From the NCBI RefSeq assembly GCF_022095615.2, contig NZ_CP155561.1:195154-259153 (forward strand): DNA of 64,000 nucleotides. The letters run 5' to 3'. Positions 26,089 through 35,549 of this stretch are shown one piece after another; the stretch's first letter is position 1; the number at the start of each line of letters is the position of its first letter. The notes under the pieces were generated by a model. The model ran no database searches, was not told the DNA's origin, and saw only the letters and a program-made list of their open reading frames with translations. Origin of the DNA: Bacillus thuringiensis. GTDB lineage: Bacteria; Bacillota; Bacilli; Bacillales; Bacillaceae_G. The position numbers were made by a program, and so were the translations under genes.

Positions 26089-26421
26089 ATGGAAACAAAA
26101 TCCACAGTAGAAATTGCAAGAGTAAGATCAGGAAAAGAGCCACAATCAGGACAGAAAAATCGTTCAAGTGGCAACTTTAGCACTGAGAATCTTCCTGCAG
26201 GAACAAAATATTTGAAATGGGAGATTGAAGGTGGCGGGGACCCAGATTTTATTAGTTTTAATGTAATGGAAGATAAGTCGGCTGCAACGGATCCTACTCA
26301 TTTCTCTGGTGTATTAAGCGGAAATCGGACAAGTGTTATATCTAAAAGATCTCTTTATATTGCCACCCCTAAGAATGCTACCTCTGAATTTACTGTAATT
26401 GTATCTGCCATGGTTCAATAA
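26089..26421 (+). CDS. Hypothetical protein, 110 aa (paralog pair)
   Basis: Starts METKSTVEIARVRSGKEPQS with AAAGGGG at good spacing. The conserved core NFSTENLPAGTKYLKWEIEG is followed by DFISFNVMEDK, FSGVLSGNRTSVISKRSLYI and FTVIVSAMVQ, strand-like throughout. It is soluble and unrecognised. It appears to be the intact member of a tandem duplication with the gene before it. A terminator follows at 26431-26468. Confidence 0.6.
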   Translation: METKSTVEIARVRSGKEPQSGQKNRSSGNFSTENLPAGTKYLKWEIEGGGDPDFISFNVMEDKSAATDPTHFSGVLSGNRTSVISKRSLYIATPKNATSEFTVIVSAMVQ

Positions 26422-26430
26422 GTAAAATCA

Positions 26431-26468
26431 AAAAAGAGACTACGAAATGTTTTTTTAGTCTCTTTTTA
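26431..26468 (+). terminator. Terminator after the paralog pair
   Basis: AAAAAGAGACTA pairs with TAGTCTCTTTTT. Confidence 0.8.
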
Positions 26469-26710
26469 TCTGTTACTTCGTAGTTCTTTCTATTTAACTT
26501 GTTTAGAAAGAATAAGATTTTTTGATACTTGGGGGAATAAAGTTTCTTATGTAGACGGACACGGGAACCTATTACATAAAGAATACTCCTGTGATTTTCT
26601 CAATATAGGTGTATCTTATGATTAATTAAGAAAATTTTAATTTATGTTAAACCTGTATGAGGAAAGGTTTTTGATTTAATAGGGAAAAATACTATTGGGA
26701 GGAATAAAAC

Positions 26711-27304
26711 ATGTCTTGGAAAAAGAAATTAGGTGTGGGAGTGGTTTCAGCCGCTCTTAGCTTATCTTTAATCGGTGGGGGGACATATGCTTATTTTAGT
26801 GATCAGGTTGTGACAAATAACGAATTAGCCGCGGGGACATTAGATCTTGCTATGCAGCCTACCACTTCTCTTAATTTAGATAATTTAAAACCTGGGGATA
26901 AAATTTTAAAGAAATTCAATTTAAAAAATAGTGGTACGTTAGATATTAAAGATGTCCTAATGAAAGTAGATTATACCGTGTACGATATAAAACGAGATAA
27001 TCAGGAAGACGATTTCGGTAAACATATTAAAGTACAATTTATTTGGGATTGGGATCCAGCTAAAAGTCCTGTATACGAAACAACCCTTGCAGAATTAAAA
27101 TCACAAAATCCGGAAGTCACGTATCATAAAGTATTCCTTGCAAAATGGGTAGAGACGGGTGGATTAAAGGCAGGGAAGATGGATTGGTTCTGGATAAAGT
27201 TTATCTTTGAAGATAATAATATGGACCAGAATATGTTCCAGGGAGATAGTATTACGATGAAAATGGAGTTCCAAGCGAATCAAACAGAAGGACAAGAAAG
27301 ATAA
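26711..27304 (+). CDS. calY: Camelysin / TasA-family protein
   Basis: The protein has 197 residues. The start MSWKKKLGVGVVSAALSLSL and the cleavage region GGGTYAYFSDQ match the TasA/camelysin (CalY) family, as does NELAAGTLDLAMQPTTSLNL and the PGDKILKKFNLKNSGTLDIK segment. The family forms secreted or surface-associated fibres in biofilms. In the B. cereus group CalY is also described as a surface metalloprotease that promotes virulence. GGGAGG precedes the ATG. The gene is next to transposon debris, so the plasmid copy may be an acquired paralog. Confidence 0.9.
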   Translation: MSWKKKLGVGVVSAALSLSLIGGGTYAYFSDQVVTNNELAAGTLDLAMQPTTSLNLDNLKPGDKILKKFNLKNSGTLDIKDVLMKVDYTVYDIKRDNQEDDFGKHIKVQFIWDWDPAKSPVYETTLAELKSQNPEVTYHKVFLAKWVETGGLKAGKMDWFWIKFIFEDNNMDQNMFQGDSITMKMEFQANQTEGQER

Positions 27305-27498
27305 TATTGCAAGGCCCCCATATGGAAAATCTACTCTTTCCAGGATATAGGATTTTAGAAGGCGTACTTTAATATATCAAATTTGGGGTACTATTTATGG
27401 AAAAAGAGTAAGGTACAAGAGTATCAACATTCTTTAAATATAATATTATCAGCTTTGTTGCAAGTTTTATTTTATTTTATATAGGTTATAAACAGTTT

Positions 27499-27548
27499 CG
27501 CTTCCTTTCAAAAAACGTGAATTATGATGAGTACTTTGAAAGGAAGCG
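27499..27548. repeat. Inverted repeat, 14-bp arms
   Basis: CGCTTCCTTTCAAA and TTTGAAAGGAAGCG are exact complements 22 bases apart. It lies between camelysin and an IS6 fragment, so it could be a terminator or an insertion-sequence end. Confidence 0.55.
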
Positions 27549-27555
27549 GATTTGA

Positions 27556-27659
27556 AAAAACGTCACTTGATAATTTCGTTTTTTACGGGGTTAATATCTA
27601 ATGTGTGCCCATTTTTATCGATCGCTCGATAGAGATAACGACATTCTCCTTTTGCTCCT
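27556..27659 (-). pseudogene. IS6-family transposase fragment
   Basis: On the minus strand GAKGECRYLYRAIDKNGHTL is the conserved IS6-family segment around the second half of the DDE domain (KGEW-YLYRAIDK-G-TLD). About 34 codons remain. It abuts the tnpA fragment and marks the break of a second transposon copy. Confidence 0.6.
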
Positions 27660-28292
27660 AGAATTAAAACGTTTAGCAAAAATAAAATTTATACGTTTGA
27701 AAAGCCCTTAAATCAACCGCATCTAATATTTATGATTGGTGGAACAATTCATACAAAGAAAATAAGAGAAAATTGGGATGATTTATTACGATTAACTAGT
27801 TCTGTTCGTAATGGAACAGTCACAGCTTCTCTTATTCTTAAAAAGCTTGCAGCCTATCCAAGGCAAAATAGCTTATCCGTAACGTTGCGTGAGATAGGTA
27901 GGATTGAAAGAACTTTATATACATTAGAATGGTTGCAGAGTCCTGAGCTTAGAAGACGTGTTCAGGTTGGTCTAAATAAAGGTGAAGCAAAACACGCACT
28001 TGCTCGAGCTGTATTTTTTAACCGATTAGGTGAAATTCGTGATCGTTCCTATGAGGATCAATTACATAGAGCAAGCGGCTTGCAACTTCTTATTTTAGCA
28101 ATCGTATTATGGAATACAGTGTATATATCATGTGCAAAAGGCGTGGACATTCCAGAAGAAGATTTACAACATATATCTCCACTTAGATGGGAACATATTA
28201 AGTTGGCAGGTGATTATGTTTGGAACTTAAATGAAAAAACAAATTTTAATAATCTGAGACCATTACGAGAGAAAAATTATATAAAAAAGTAG
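27660..28292 (+). pseudogene. 3' fragment of a second Tn3-family tnpA
   Basis: About 210 codons closely match the end of the tnpA at 22456-25442 (FMIGGTIHTKKIRENWDDLL, LEWLQSPELRRRVQVGLNKG). The end region ISPLRWEHIKLAGDYVWNLN is also kept. The 5' part is replaced by an IS6 fragment. The gene end, subterminal hairpin (28301-28335) and a diverged terminal repeat (28354-28390) remain, so this is the right end of another element of the same family. Confidence 0.85.
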
Positions 28293-28300
28293 TAAAGTAA

Positions 28301-28335
28301 GTAGCCGGTTCCCTAACGTACAGGGAACTGGCTAC
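28301..28335. repeat. Subterminal hairpin, relic transposon end
   Basis: GTAGCCGGTTCCCT and AGGGAACTGGCTAC form a 14-bp stem with one mismatch and a 7-base loop. It is homologous in position to 16659-16693 and 25449-25482. Confidence 0.7.
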
Positions 28336-28353
28336 GATGTGTCCAAATTGTGT

Positions 28354-28390
28354 CTGGACGTACAATTTTCTTTTTTGATATGGTGACCCC
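28354..28390 (-). repeat. Diverged terminal repeat of the relic transposon
   Basis: Its complement begins GGGGTCACCATATC and ends TTGTACGTCCAG, recognisably like the 38-bp repeats of the cry transposon. Confidence 0.6.
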
Positions 28391-28494
28391 ATGCCCATCA
28401 ACTTAAGAATTTTATAACACCCCTAACAAAAAAATGTACATTTTTTTGTTAGGGGTAGTCGCTTTTTTTAGCTTAATTACAATGGGGTACCACC
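28380..28494. mobile_element. IS231-type MITE overlapping the transposon end
   Basis: The left end ATGCCCATCAACTTAAG and the right end AGCTTAATTACAATGGGGTACC are IS231-like terminal sequences. Inside is a perfect 38-bp palindrome (28419-28456, arms ACCCCTAACAAAAAAATGT). No genes are present. IS231 is known to prefer Tn3-family (Tn4430) ends as targets, which fits the position. Confidence 0.55.
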
Positions 28495-28640
28495 AACATT
28501 TTGGAATTATCTTATCTAGTCATTACGTATGACTTTACAATATTTATTGTGCTAACCTACTTCCAAACTTAATAAGGAATATTCTGTAAAATTAGATAAA
28601 TTTAGAATAGAAATGTTTAGGGAAGGCGATATAACGTACG

Positions 28641-29464
28641 ATTTCTGAATTATATAAGAGTGATTTTTATAAGTGTAAAGGTTTAGTAAATGAAAAAGGG
28701 CATTTAGAAGTGAAAGCTGTAATTGAAGGAGTTAATCCTGGTCGTATATTTGTAGATAATATTTCTTCTCCTAATTCTGGACTTATTTGGTTAGGTAATA
28801 ATGATGGATTTTTTTTATTGGAAATGCAGAAAATGAAAAGTTTAATAATGAAATTGATGATTTTATTAATAAAGTAATAGAACATGAAGCAAAGAAAGTC
28901 GGACTAAATTTTTTTGAAGGGATCGGTAATCATCCGAAATGGAATGAGATAATTGAAAAAATGTTTAAACATCGTAAATTAAGTAGTTGGAATCAAAGAG
29001 TATATACACTAAAAAAGGGGACTATAAATATAAACTTGAACCTAAAATTGAACAAGGATATACTGTACTGAAAATCAGTAAAACTCTCTATGAAAATAAA
29101 AAAATTCATTTAAGAACATTGAGTTTTTACAATCTAAAATTTTAGAGTTTTGGTCTTCACATGATATTTTTTTAATGAGGGAATTGGTTATTGTATTGTT
29201 TACGACCATACAATTGTAGGTGTTTGTTTTTCAGGCTTTGTCGTTGACAATATACATTGTATAGATATTGAAACAATAGAAGATCATCGAGGAGGAAAAT
29301 TAGCTCAAAAGATGGCTCATAGTTTTGTAATTTATTGTTTGGAGAATGACATAATTCCATATTGGGATTGTATTGAATTGGACAAGCCTTCTGTTACAGT
29401 TGCAGAAAATACAGGATTCAAAAATGTATTTAATTATGTAGGATATTATTTTCCATTCGAATAA
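28641..29464 (+). pseudogene. GNAT-type acetyltransferase, frameshifted
   Basis: The pieces read in order. FYKCKGLVNEKGHLEVKAVI, then NPGRIFVDNISSPNSGLIWL, leads to a frameshift after a run of T near 28813. It continues GNAENEKFNNEIDDFINKVI, with a further break after about 29035. The C-terminal part is GIGYCIVYDHTIVGVCFSGF, IDIETIEDHRGGKLAQKMAH and SVTVAENTGFKNVFNYVGYY. The last segments are the acetyl-CoA-binding and C-terminal motifs of GNAT enzymes. The gene is inactive in its present form. Confidence 0.7.
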
Positions 29465-29482
29465 TTTGTCGCTCACTTATAA

Positions 29483-30008
29483 GGGTCACCTTACATGCCC
29501 ATCAATTCAAAAGATTTTAATACTCTCAAATACAAAAAAACGTTATCCTTTCTCAACAAGCTAAATTAGAAAGGATGAAATTTTCTTATGAATCTCTCGA
29601 TTCAAGATGAACTACTACATTTGCAGAAGAATTACAACGATCTGTTACACCTTTATTTTTAGAAGAACTTGCAAGAGAAATCGGATTTATAAAGCGAAAA
29701 CGTAAGTTTTCTGGCTCAGACTTAGCTACGATTTGTATTTGGATTAGTCAACGAGTAGCAAGTGAGCCCTTAGTCCGATTATGTAGCAGGCTTCATGCAG
29801 CCACTGGTACTTTACTCAGCCCTGAGGGCTTAAAAAAACGTTTAAACACTAAAGCAGTTTTGTTTTTACAACATATTTTTTCTTTACTGTTACAAAAAAA
29901 GTATGTGAACAAACACAAATCTCTAACCATCTTTTCTCTTATTTTCAACGAATTCGTATCCTAGATGCTACCGTATTTCAGGTGCCAAATGCTTTAGAGG
30001 ATGTATAT
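29483..30008 (+). mobile_element. IS231-type element, 5' fragment
   Basis: An IS231-like end (ATGCCCATCAAT) is followed by the leader hairpin and the start of an IS4-family transposase. Recognisable parts are [42 protein letters not shown] and [20 protein letters not shown]. It stops abruptly at about 30008, where cry-orf2 sequence begins. A small frame change is needed near 29615. Confidence 0.75.
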
Positions 30009-31066
30009 ATGTGAGCCAAGGGTATCCCACACCAGTACCAGATGGGTATGCATGCCCGTCAAGTTCAGATAAAAAGCATGTTATGTGTCACGATCGTCAT
30101 CCATTTGATTTTCATATTGACACCGGAGAAGTAGGTACAAATACAAACGTAGGTATTGATGTCTTGTTTAAAATTTCTAATCCAGACGGATACGCTACAG
30201 TAGGGAATCTAGAAGTGATTGAAGAAAGACCACTAACAGGCGAAGCATTGGCGCATGTGAAACAAAAGGAAAAGAAATGGAAACAATACATGGAGAAAAA
30301 ATATTGGAAAACACAACAAGCCTACGCTCCAGCAAAACAGGCTGTAGATGCATTATTTACAAATAAACAAGAGTTACACTATCATATTACTTTAGATCAT
30401 ATTCAAAACGCTGATCGATTGATACAGGCGATTCCCTATGCATACCATGCTTGGTTACCGAATGCTCCAGGTATGAACTATGATGTATATCAAGGGTTAA
30501 ACGCAAGTATCATGCAAGCACGCTATTTATATAATGCACGGAATGTCATAACAAATGGTGACTTTACACAGGGGTTAACGGGATGGCACGCAACAGGTAG
30601 AGTAGGCGTACAACAAATGGATGGAGCTTCTGTATTAGTTCTATCAAACTGGAGTGCTGGAGTATCTCAAAATCTGCATGCCCAAGATCATCATGGCTAT
30701 ATGTTGCGTGTGATTGCCAAAAAAGAAGGTCCTGGAAAAGGGTATGTAACGATGATGGATTGTAATGGGAATCAGGAAACACTGAAGTTCACGTCTTGTG
30801 AAGAAGGATATATGACAAAAACAGTAGAAGTATTCCCAGAAAGTGATCGTGTACGAATAGAGGCTGGAGAAACCGAAGGTACATTTTATATAGATAGCAT
30901 CGAGTTGATTTGTATAAAAGGCTATACTAGCAATTATAACCAAAACACAGGTGCTATGTATGAGCAAGAATACAGTAGCAACTACAACCTGTATAATCAA
31001 AATTATACCAACAATTACGACCGGTATTCCGGCTGTACGTGTAATCAAGGCTATAACAATAATTAG
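30009..31066 (+). pseudogene. Truncated Cry C-terminal (orf2) fragment
   Basis: About 350 codons are nearly identical to residues 210-562 of the orf2 at 17579-19267 (ACPSSSDKKHVMCHDRHPFD, GLTGWHATGRVGVQQMDGAS). The N-terminal third is lost at the IS231 junction. The Tyr/Asn repeat tail is shorter. A cry-type terminator follows at about 31210-31240. It is a relic of a second cry operon and probably not expressed. Confidence 0.85.
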
Positions 31067-31209
31067 AACTCTGGCTGTACATGTAATCAAGGATAAAACA
31101 GTTAACGATTCTAAATAAGAATCAGCATATGGGCAAAAAAATAAAATCCTACTTACAAGGGCTATTGCATAGCATACAAAAACTTTATAAATAACGGACA
31201 TATTCTAGA

Positions 31210-31242
31210 AGAGATCTCCTAAATTCTAAAATAAGGAGATTC
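31210..31242 (+). terminator. cry-type terminator relic
   Basis: AGATCTCCT and AAGGAGATTCTTT form a weakened version of the cry operon terminator at 17434-17473. Confidence 0.5.
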
Positions 31243-31245
31243 TTT

Positions 31246-31567
31246 GGTTCTGGTACAAAATAGTGGGATATGAATGAAGAGTAAAAGGGAATGGAACGTT
31301 ATGCTGTTAAACCAAAGAGTTCATTGATAAGATATATCTGCCTTTGGACAAACTTCTCCCCTTGGAGAGTTTGTCCTTTTTTGACCATATGCATAGCTTC
31401 TATTCCAGCAATCATTTTTGTAGCTGTATGCAATGATTTCAATCCCAGCATATTCGGAATCCGTTTTTTGATAAATCGGTGATCTTGTTCAATTTTAAGT
31501 AATAGTACCAGTATGGTCAATTTTAATAAACCGTTTTCAAGCATTGTTGAATTTTTGCACCAGAACC
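31246..31567. mobile_element. IS240 (IS6 family) remnant, internally deleted
   Basis: Both ends are present (GGTTCTGG...AATAGTGGGATATGAATG and TTTTTGCACCAGAACC), but only 322 bp lie between, against about 860 bp for IS240. The remaining coding piece on the minus strand is the transposase end (DHRFIKKRIPNMLGLKSLHT...). Confidence 0.8.
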
Positions 31568-31579
31568 ATTTTAACAAAA

Positions 31580-32300
31580 AGTTTCAATTAGAATTTTGAA
31601 TATTTTTTAATTAATAAAATTCAGACGTGAAAACAAGTGGTTTTAATAAGGCTAAGGTATACCTATATAAACGGAGATTTATTGTTCCAATGGTGAGGTA
31701 ATATTTTAATTGATATGCTAAAACCAATGATTTTTCAGAGCCAAATAGTCTTAGTCTATAACAAGCACTTTGAGATGTGTTTGAATTTTAAAAATGTAAT
31801 AAAACATGAAATTATCACATAGACTTTAATAAGTATTACAAATAACTGATATCCCCAGATGGAGCCTTCTTATATAAAAGGGGGCTTCATTTAGTTCTAC
31901 CTTATTACATTTCAAATTTGTAAAGTGTCGTTTTAAACACCTTTAAAGACGTGGGTTTTTAGAGTTTTTTGATCAAATAGCCTGATAAACTATTAAGTAT
32001 TGATATTTATGCTGTTTCTAATCTAATCATGTATAAATTTTTCAATTTTGAATAGTGAGGAATATTTTTTGCAGTCTTATGCTTATTTTTCCATATGATA
32101 TAAGGATATATAGGGTTTCATCCCCTACACGACAAACCCGCTTTCACACCTAAAAACAGGGGGAAAGGTATATTTAAGGTGCAATTTAGTAGTTAATTTT
32201 TTTGAGCAGATGTTTTTCCAATCACGAAAAGATGATGGAAATCCAGAAATCTGATGTTGTTTTATTCAAGTTTTTTTCAAGAGATATCAGTTTTAATTGT
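31580..32300. repeat. Dispersed non-coding repeat, copy B
   Basis: The blocks AACTGATATCC, CTTCTTATATAAAAG, TTTTTGATCAAAT and TTTTTCCAATCACGAAAA recur in the same order at 62040-62530, and in part at 2195-2350. Both full copies stand next to an IS240 element. A terminator-like hairpin (GAGCCTTCTT...GGGGGCTTC) is inside. Confidence 0.55.
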
Positions 32301-32352
32301 AATTTTTTAACTTTTCTTTCGATTTCTGATGTCTTATCTTTTTAGGATTACT

Positions 32353-32808
32353 TTAGTATTTTCGTTGTTTAGCCATGTTAATAAATGGTTCATATGTACT
32401 CGTTTCATCAAAAGGATGTCCGAAACCATTTTTACCTTCTTCTTCTGCATGATAATCGTATGTTACGATGCCTACCCCTTTCGAGTTGCTTTCAGGGAAA
32501 TAGATAAGGACTTTTGCTTCTTCGGAATTAGATAGGTATAGAGAAATATAAATTTTGTCTATTAAGTATTTGTTAATTTTATTAATTGTACTTGTTCCGT
32601 GTGTACTTAAACCAATACCATCATAAATATGTAATAAGTTATTTTCTGTATCAATATATAACTCAAAATAATTACATTTCATATTGTAAAAGTTTTCTGT
32701 GATTAAATGGAATCTATTATTAATAATACTGGGAAATAAAAATACATCATAAGTTTCATTAGTAGTAATAACACTAGATTGTTCATTATTTAATGATTTT
32801 TTGAACAT
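32353..32808 (-). CDS. Hypothetical protein, 151 aa
   Basis: The product MFKKSLNNEQSSVITTNETY is soluble with many short strand-like stretches (YFELYIDTENNLLHIYDGIG, KVLIYFPESNSKGVGIVTYD) and a His/Glu-rich segment (YDYHAEEEGKNGFGHPFDE). The ATG is preceded by GGAGAGGAATT. No signal peptide or membrane segment is seen. The family is not recognised. It is isolated from its neighbours by non-coding sequence. Confidence 0.6.
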   Translation of the reverse strand: MFKKSLNNEQSSVITTNETYDVFLFPSIINNRFHLITENFYNMKCNYFELYIDTENNLLHIYDGIGLSTHGTSTINKINKYLIDKIYISLYLSNSEEAKVLIYFPESNSKGVGIVTYDYHAEEEGKNGFGHPFDETSTYEPFINMAKQRKY

Positions 32809-33204
32809 AATAAATTCCTCTCCAAGTATAGTTTAATAACTTGTAATAAAAGTGAGTCAATGTTTAATTAATAGTATTTTACAGAAATAGATAATGTTTA
32901 ATTTTATGTTTTGTAAAATTTATTTATTAAATAAAAAATCCCTTCACGATTTCTTAAGGAGTCATTATACATTGGAAGGGTACTTTCATTTTAATATGTA
33001 AAAGAAAAAAATTGTATTGATAAAATTTACTTTCTTAACCTATTTTAATTTTTTTTAAACACTAAAATTCAATTTACATTTTTGTTATTTTTCCGCTCAC
33101 ATGAAAAGGTCCATTAGTATATTATCGAGCAGAATTGGCAAAAAAATTTAATTCAATCATGAAATTATGCATAATTTAGAAATATAAATTAAATAAATAA
33201 TAAA

Positions 33205-33455
33205 GATCAATAAATTCTATAAAGCAAATTCTCTTGAAACGCGTAATATATCAATCACTTTAGACAATATGGCGTCACTCTAATACTAATCTCAATTTTC
33301 TTGTGTTTTTTGTACTAACAATTTGTTGAATATTGATGATTCTGTTTTATAGGGCTTGTTTACATATATACAAGGGGATAATACGGATAAATTTATATTA
33401 AATGAGCATGGTTCAAGTCGGATGAAGGCACCTAAAAGGTGTCTTTTTTCTTACA
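33205..33455 (+). repeat. Dispersed repeat, copy of 5985-6210
   Basis: The blocks TTCTATAAAGCAAATTCT, GATGATTCTGTTTTATAGGG and GGTTCAAGTCGGATGAAGGC, plus the GGCACC/GGTGTC terminator, are shared with 5985-6210. The gene that follows there (6312) is absent here. Confidence 0.55.
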
Positions 33456-34198
33456 ATATCCTATATTTTGTCCCGGAATTTTTAGATAGCCTCCAAAAAA
33501 GGAATCGTAAACAGGGCCCTTTTAGTTTTTATAGTGATACAAATTGTTAAATAGCTATTTCAATGTAAATTTTTTAAAGTAGCGATTATAGAAACAAAAA
33601 ACAAGCTGTAGCATACTTCATATTCCTTTCAAGCTTTGTATTACCTTGAAAAATGAATGAAAATTGTCGTGGTCTAACAGGAGTAATCCCTCTTTTCAGC
33701 GATTGAGAAAGGCTGACCATTTCGGATACTTCTTTTGGAATTTTAAATAGAAAAATTTAGATAGTAGATGATTTTTAGGATGGAACAGAAATTGAAGAAT
33801 TATCTATATCCACTTTATTACAGGATATGGCGAAGTTAATGAACTAGCTATTATTCCATTTTTGTAAGTGAAATCAATGTTTTGTTTGTTGATGCGCATA
33901 GAAAGGATTAATGTCAAGAATATTCAGTTTAAATAATATCAATTTACTATAGTTTACAATTATGTGAAACTATTACCGATATGAATTTTTCTTTAAAACT
34001 TACCCCTAATAAAGATTTAAAGAGATTTTTGTTGTATTCATCATTAAGAAGGGAGCCAATTTCTTTACCAATTGGCCTTTTTTGAATCCATACTCTTTTT
34101 CATTAATAATTTTACCACATCAACAATATATGTATAATTATTAATTCTTAAAATTTGGACTAAACGACTCATTTTGATGAGGGGAACTGTAGGATTGT
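33456..34198. other. Intergenic with degenerate coding scraps
   Basis: No intact gene is seen. Short coding-like scraps (for example DGTEIEELSISTLLQD, then GYGEVNELAIIPFL in a shifted frame, about 33780-33870) suggest a decayed gene. Nothing further is identifiable. Confidence 0.3.
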
Positions 34199-34456
34199 TT
34201 GGGGTGTCATTACCATAATAGTGTATGCACATATTGTATTGATGATTGTAGGGTTGGAAAAGAAATATATCAATTAGGAACTGGATTAATTTTTGATGAA
34301 AAGGAACCGAAAAGAAAAGTAAAACGGAAGTGGGATCATTTTTGCCAGCAAGCGCTCGAGTTAAGAAGAAAAGGATGTACATATAAAAAAATAGCACACC
34401 AATTAGGATGTCATGTAAGTAGTTTGCGTAAACAGCTAAACCAGCGTGGTTTGTAA
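34199..34456 (+). CDS. Small HTH-like protein, 85 aa
   Basis: N-terminal Cys/His residues (CHYHNSVCTYCIDDC) could bind a metal. Residues 44-85 contain WDHFCQQALELRRKGCTYKK, then IAHQLGCHVSSLRKQLNQRG, a helix-turn-helix of resolvase/terminase type. The same segment recurs in the next gene (WDEKCQQAVQLFNQGTEYPT, then IAKIVGCNVSNLYRELKKRG), so the two are tandem relatives. The start is uncertain, with no clear ribosome site. It is probably DNA-binding. Confidence 0.5.
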   Translation: MGCHYHNSVCTYCIDDCRVGKEIYQLGTGLIFDEKEPKRKVKRKWDHFCQQALELRRKGCTYKKIAHQLGCHVSSLRKQLNQRGL

Positions 34457-34604
34457 ATAGTAGGATAAAAGCTGTCATAGAAGGGATAAGAAATGGGGCG
34501 GGCCTTCTTTTGAGAATTATCTGAGAAACTAGCAGGGATTGCAGATAATTCAGTAGGATGCGAACACTTTTGGGATGTATCAAACGAAATGAGGTGAATG
34601 CAGC

Positions 34605-34976
34605 ATGAGAGCAATTGCGAAAAAAGTACAAATGCTACGCTTACAGGAGGAGCATTGTAAAATAGAAAGAGAGTGTATCAAATTAGAAAAAAATACAGCT
34701 AAAAAACGAATCGAAAAAGTACAAACGCCAGAAGAAAAATGGGATGAAAAATGCCAACAAGCAGTACAATTATTTAATCAGGGAACGGAATACCCAACTA
34801 TTGCAAAAATAGTTGGGTGTAATGTGAGTAACTTGTATAGAGAGCTCAAGAAACGTGGTGTATTACAAATACCAAAGCAAGTAGCACCATCTAAATTAGT
34901 AAAGTCACCCATAATATCACCAAAAACAAAAAAATCGAAGTTCGAACAATATAAAGAATATTATATGTATAAATAG
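34605..34976 (+). CDS. HTH-like protein, 123 aa, relative of the previous gene
   Basis: A charged N-terminal helix (residues 1-45, coiled-coil-like) is followed by a 40-residue HTH region (about 46-88) shared with the preceding gene. A basic Pro/Ser tail (PKQVAPSKLVKSPIISPKTK) ends in FEQYKEYYMYK. GAGGTG lies upstream of the ATG. It is probably a plasmid regulator; no named family is recognised. Confidence 0.6.
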   Translation: MRAIAKKVQMLRLQEEHCKIERECIKLEKNTAKKRIEKVQTPEEKWDEKCQQAVQLFNQGTEYPTIAKIVGCNVSNLYRELKKRGVLQIPKQVAPSKLVKSPIISPKTKKSKFEQYKEYYMYK

Positions 34977-35399
34977 GAGGATTAATGGCTATAAGATGAT
35001 TTATCTAAATTTGGAATACTATTACTAGATACATATTCTGCCTATGATCAAAGGGGTTTAAACAAACATTTGATTAAAAAAATACACTTGAATAGTAATT
35101 ACATCTACAACGCGATATTTTTAGATGTACAACAAAATACACTTTTGAACATTAAATTTAAGTTTTTTATGAATTAAGCTTATTCTATTTTTTATGAGGT
35201 GAGTAAAGATACCGATATACCCAAAAATACATTTGAAAAAAATCTTAAGAGATTTTGTAACATTTGCTCCTTATTGTCCGCTAATTTTTAGTAATACAAA
35301 GCCCCTGAAATTTGTTATTCAAGTTGTATAACGCATAAACTTAATGGTCGTGATAGTATGAAATGAATACATTCTTTGTGAATAGAAGGGGATATATCA
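34977..35399. other. Intergenic, nothing recognised
   Basis: AT-rich sequence with many stops in all frames. No hairpin or repeat stands out. Confidence 0.35.
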
Positions 35400-35549
35400 T
35401 GTTAACTGAATTTCAAAAAAGTTTTTCTCAAAATTAAAAATTCCACCAAAAGAAAATGTGAATTTCAAAGATTCGCATACAATTCCTTTACAGATGGGGC
35501 ACTTATTACCGTATGAAAATATTGAAGAAAAGCTGCTTTTAAAGAATCG
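35400..35549 (+). pseudogene. 5' end of an unknown gene cut by IS240
   Basis: The start MLTEFQKS is followed, after a one-base frame change, by FFSKLKIPPKENVNFKDSHT and PLQMGHLLPYENIEEKLLL, which look coding. IS240 begins at 35550. GAAGGGG precedes the ATG. The rest is not found on the other side of the IS. Confidence 0.4.

Noticed and set aside
34065..34631. 188-codon minus-strand frame rich in Phe/Ile
   Set aside because: It runs antisense to the HTH-like gene at 34199, which shares a conserved segment with its neighbour. The minus frame has no good start or family features.
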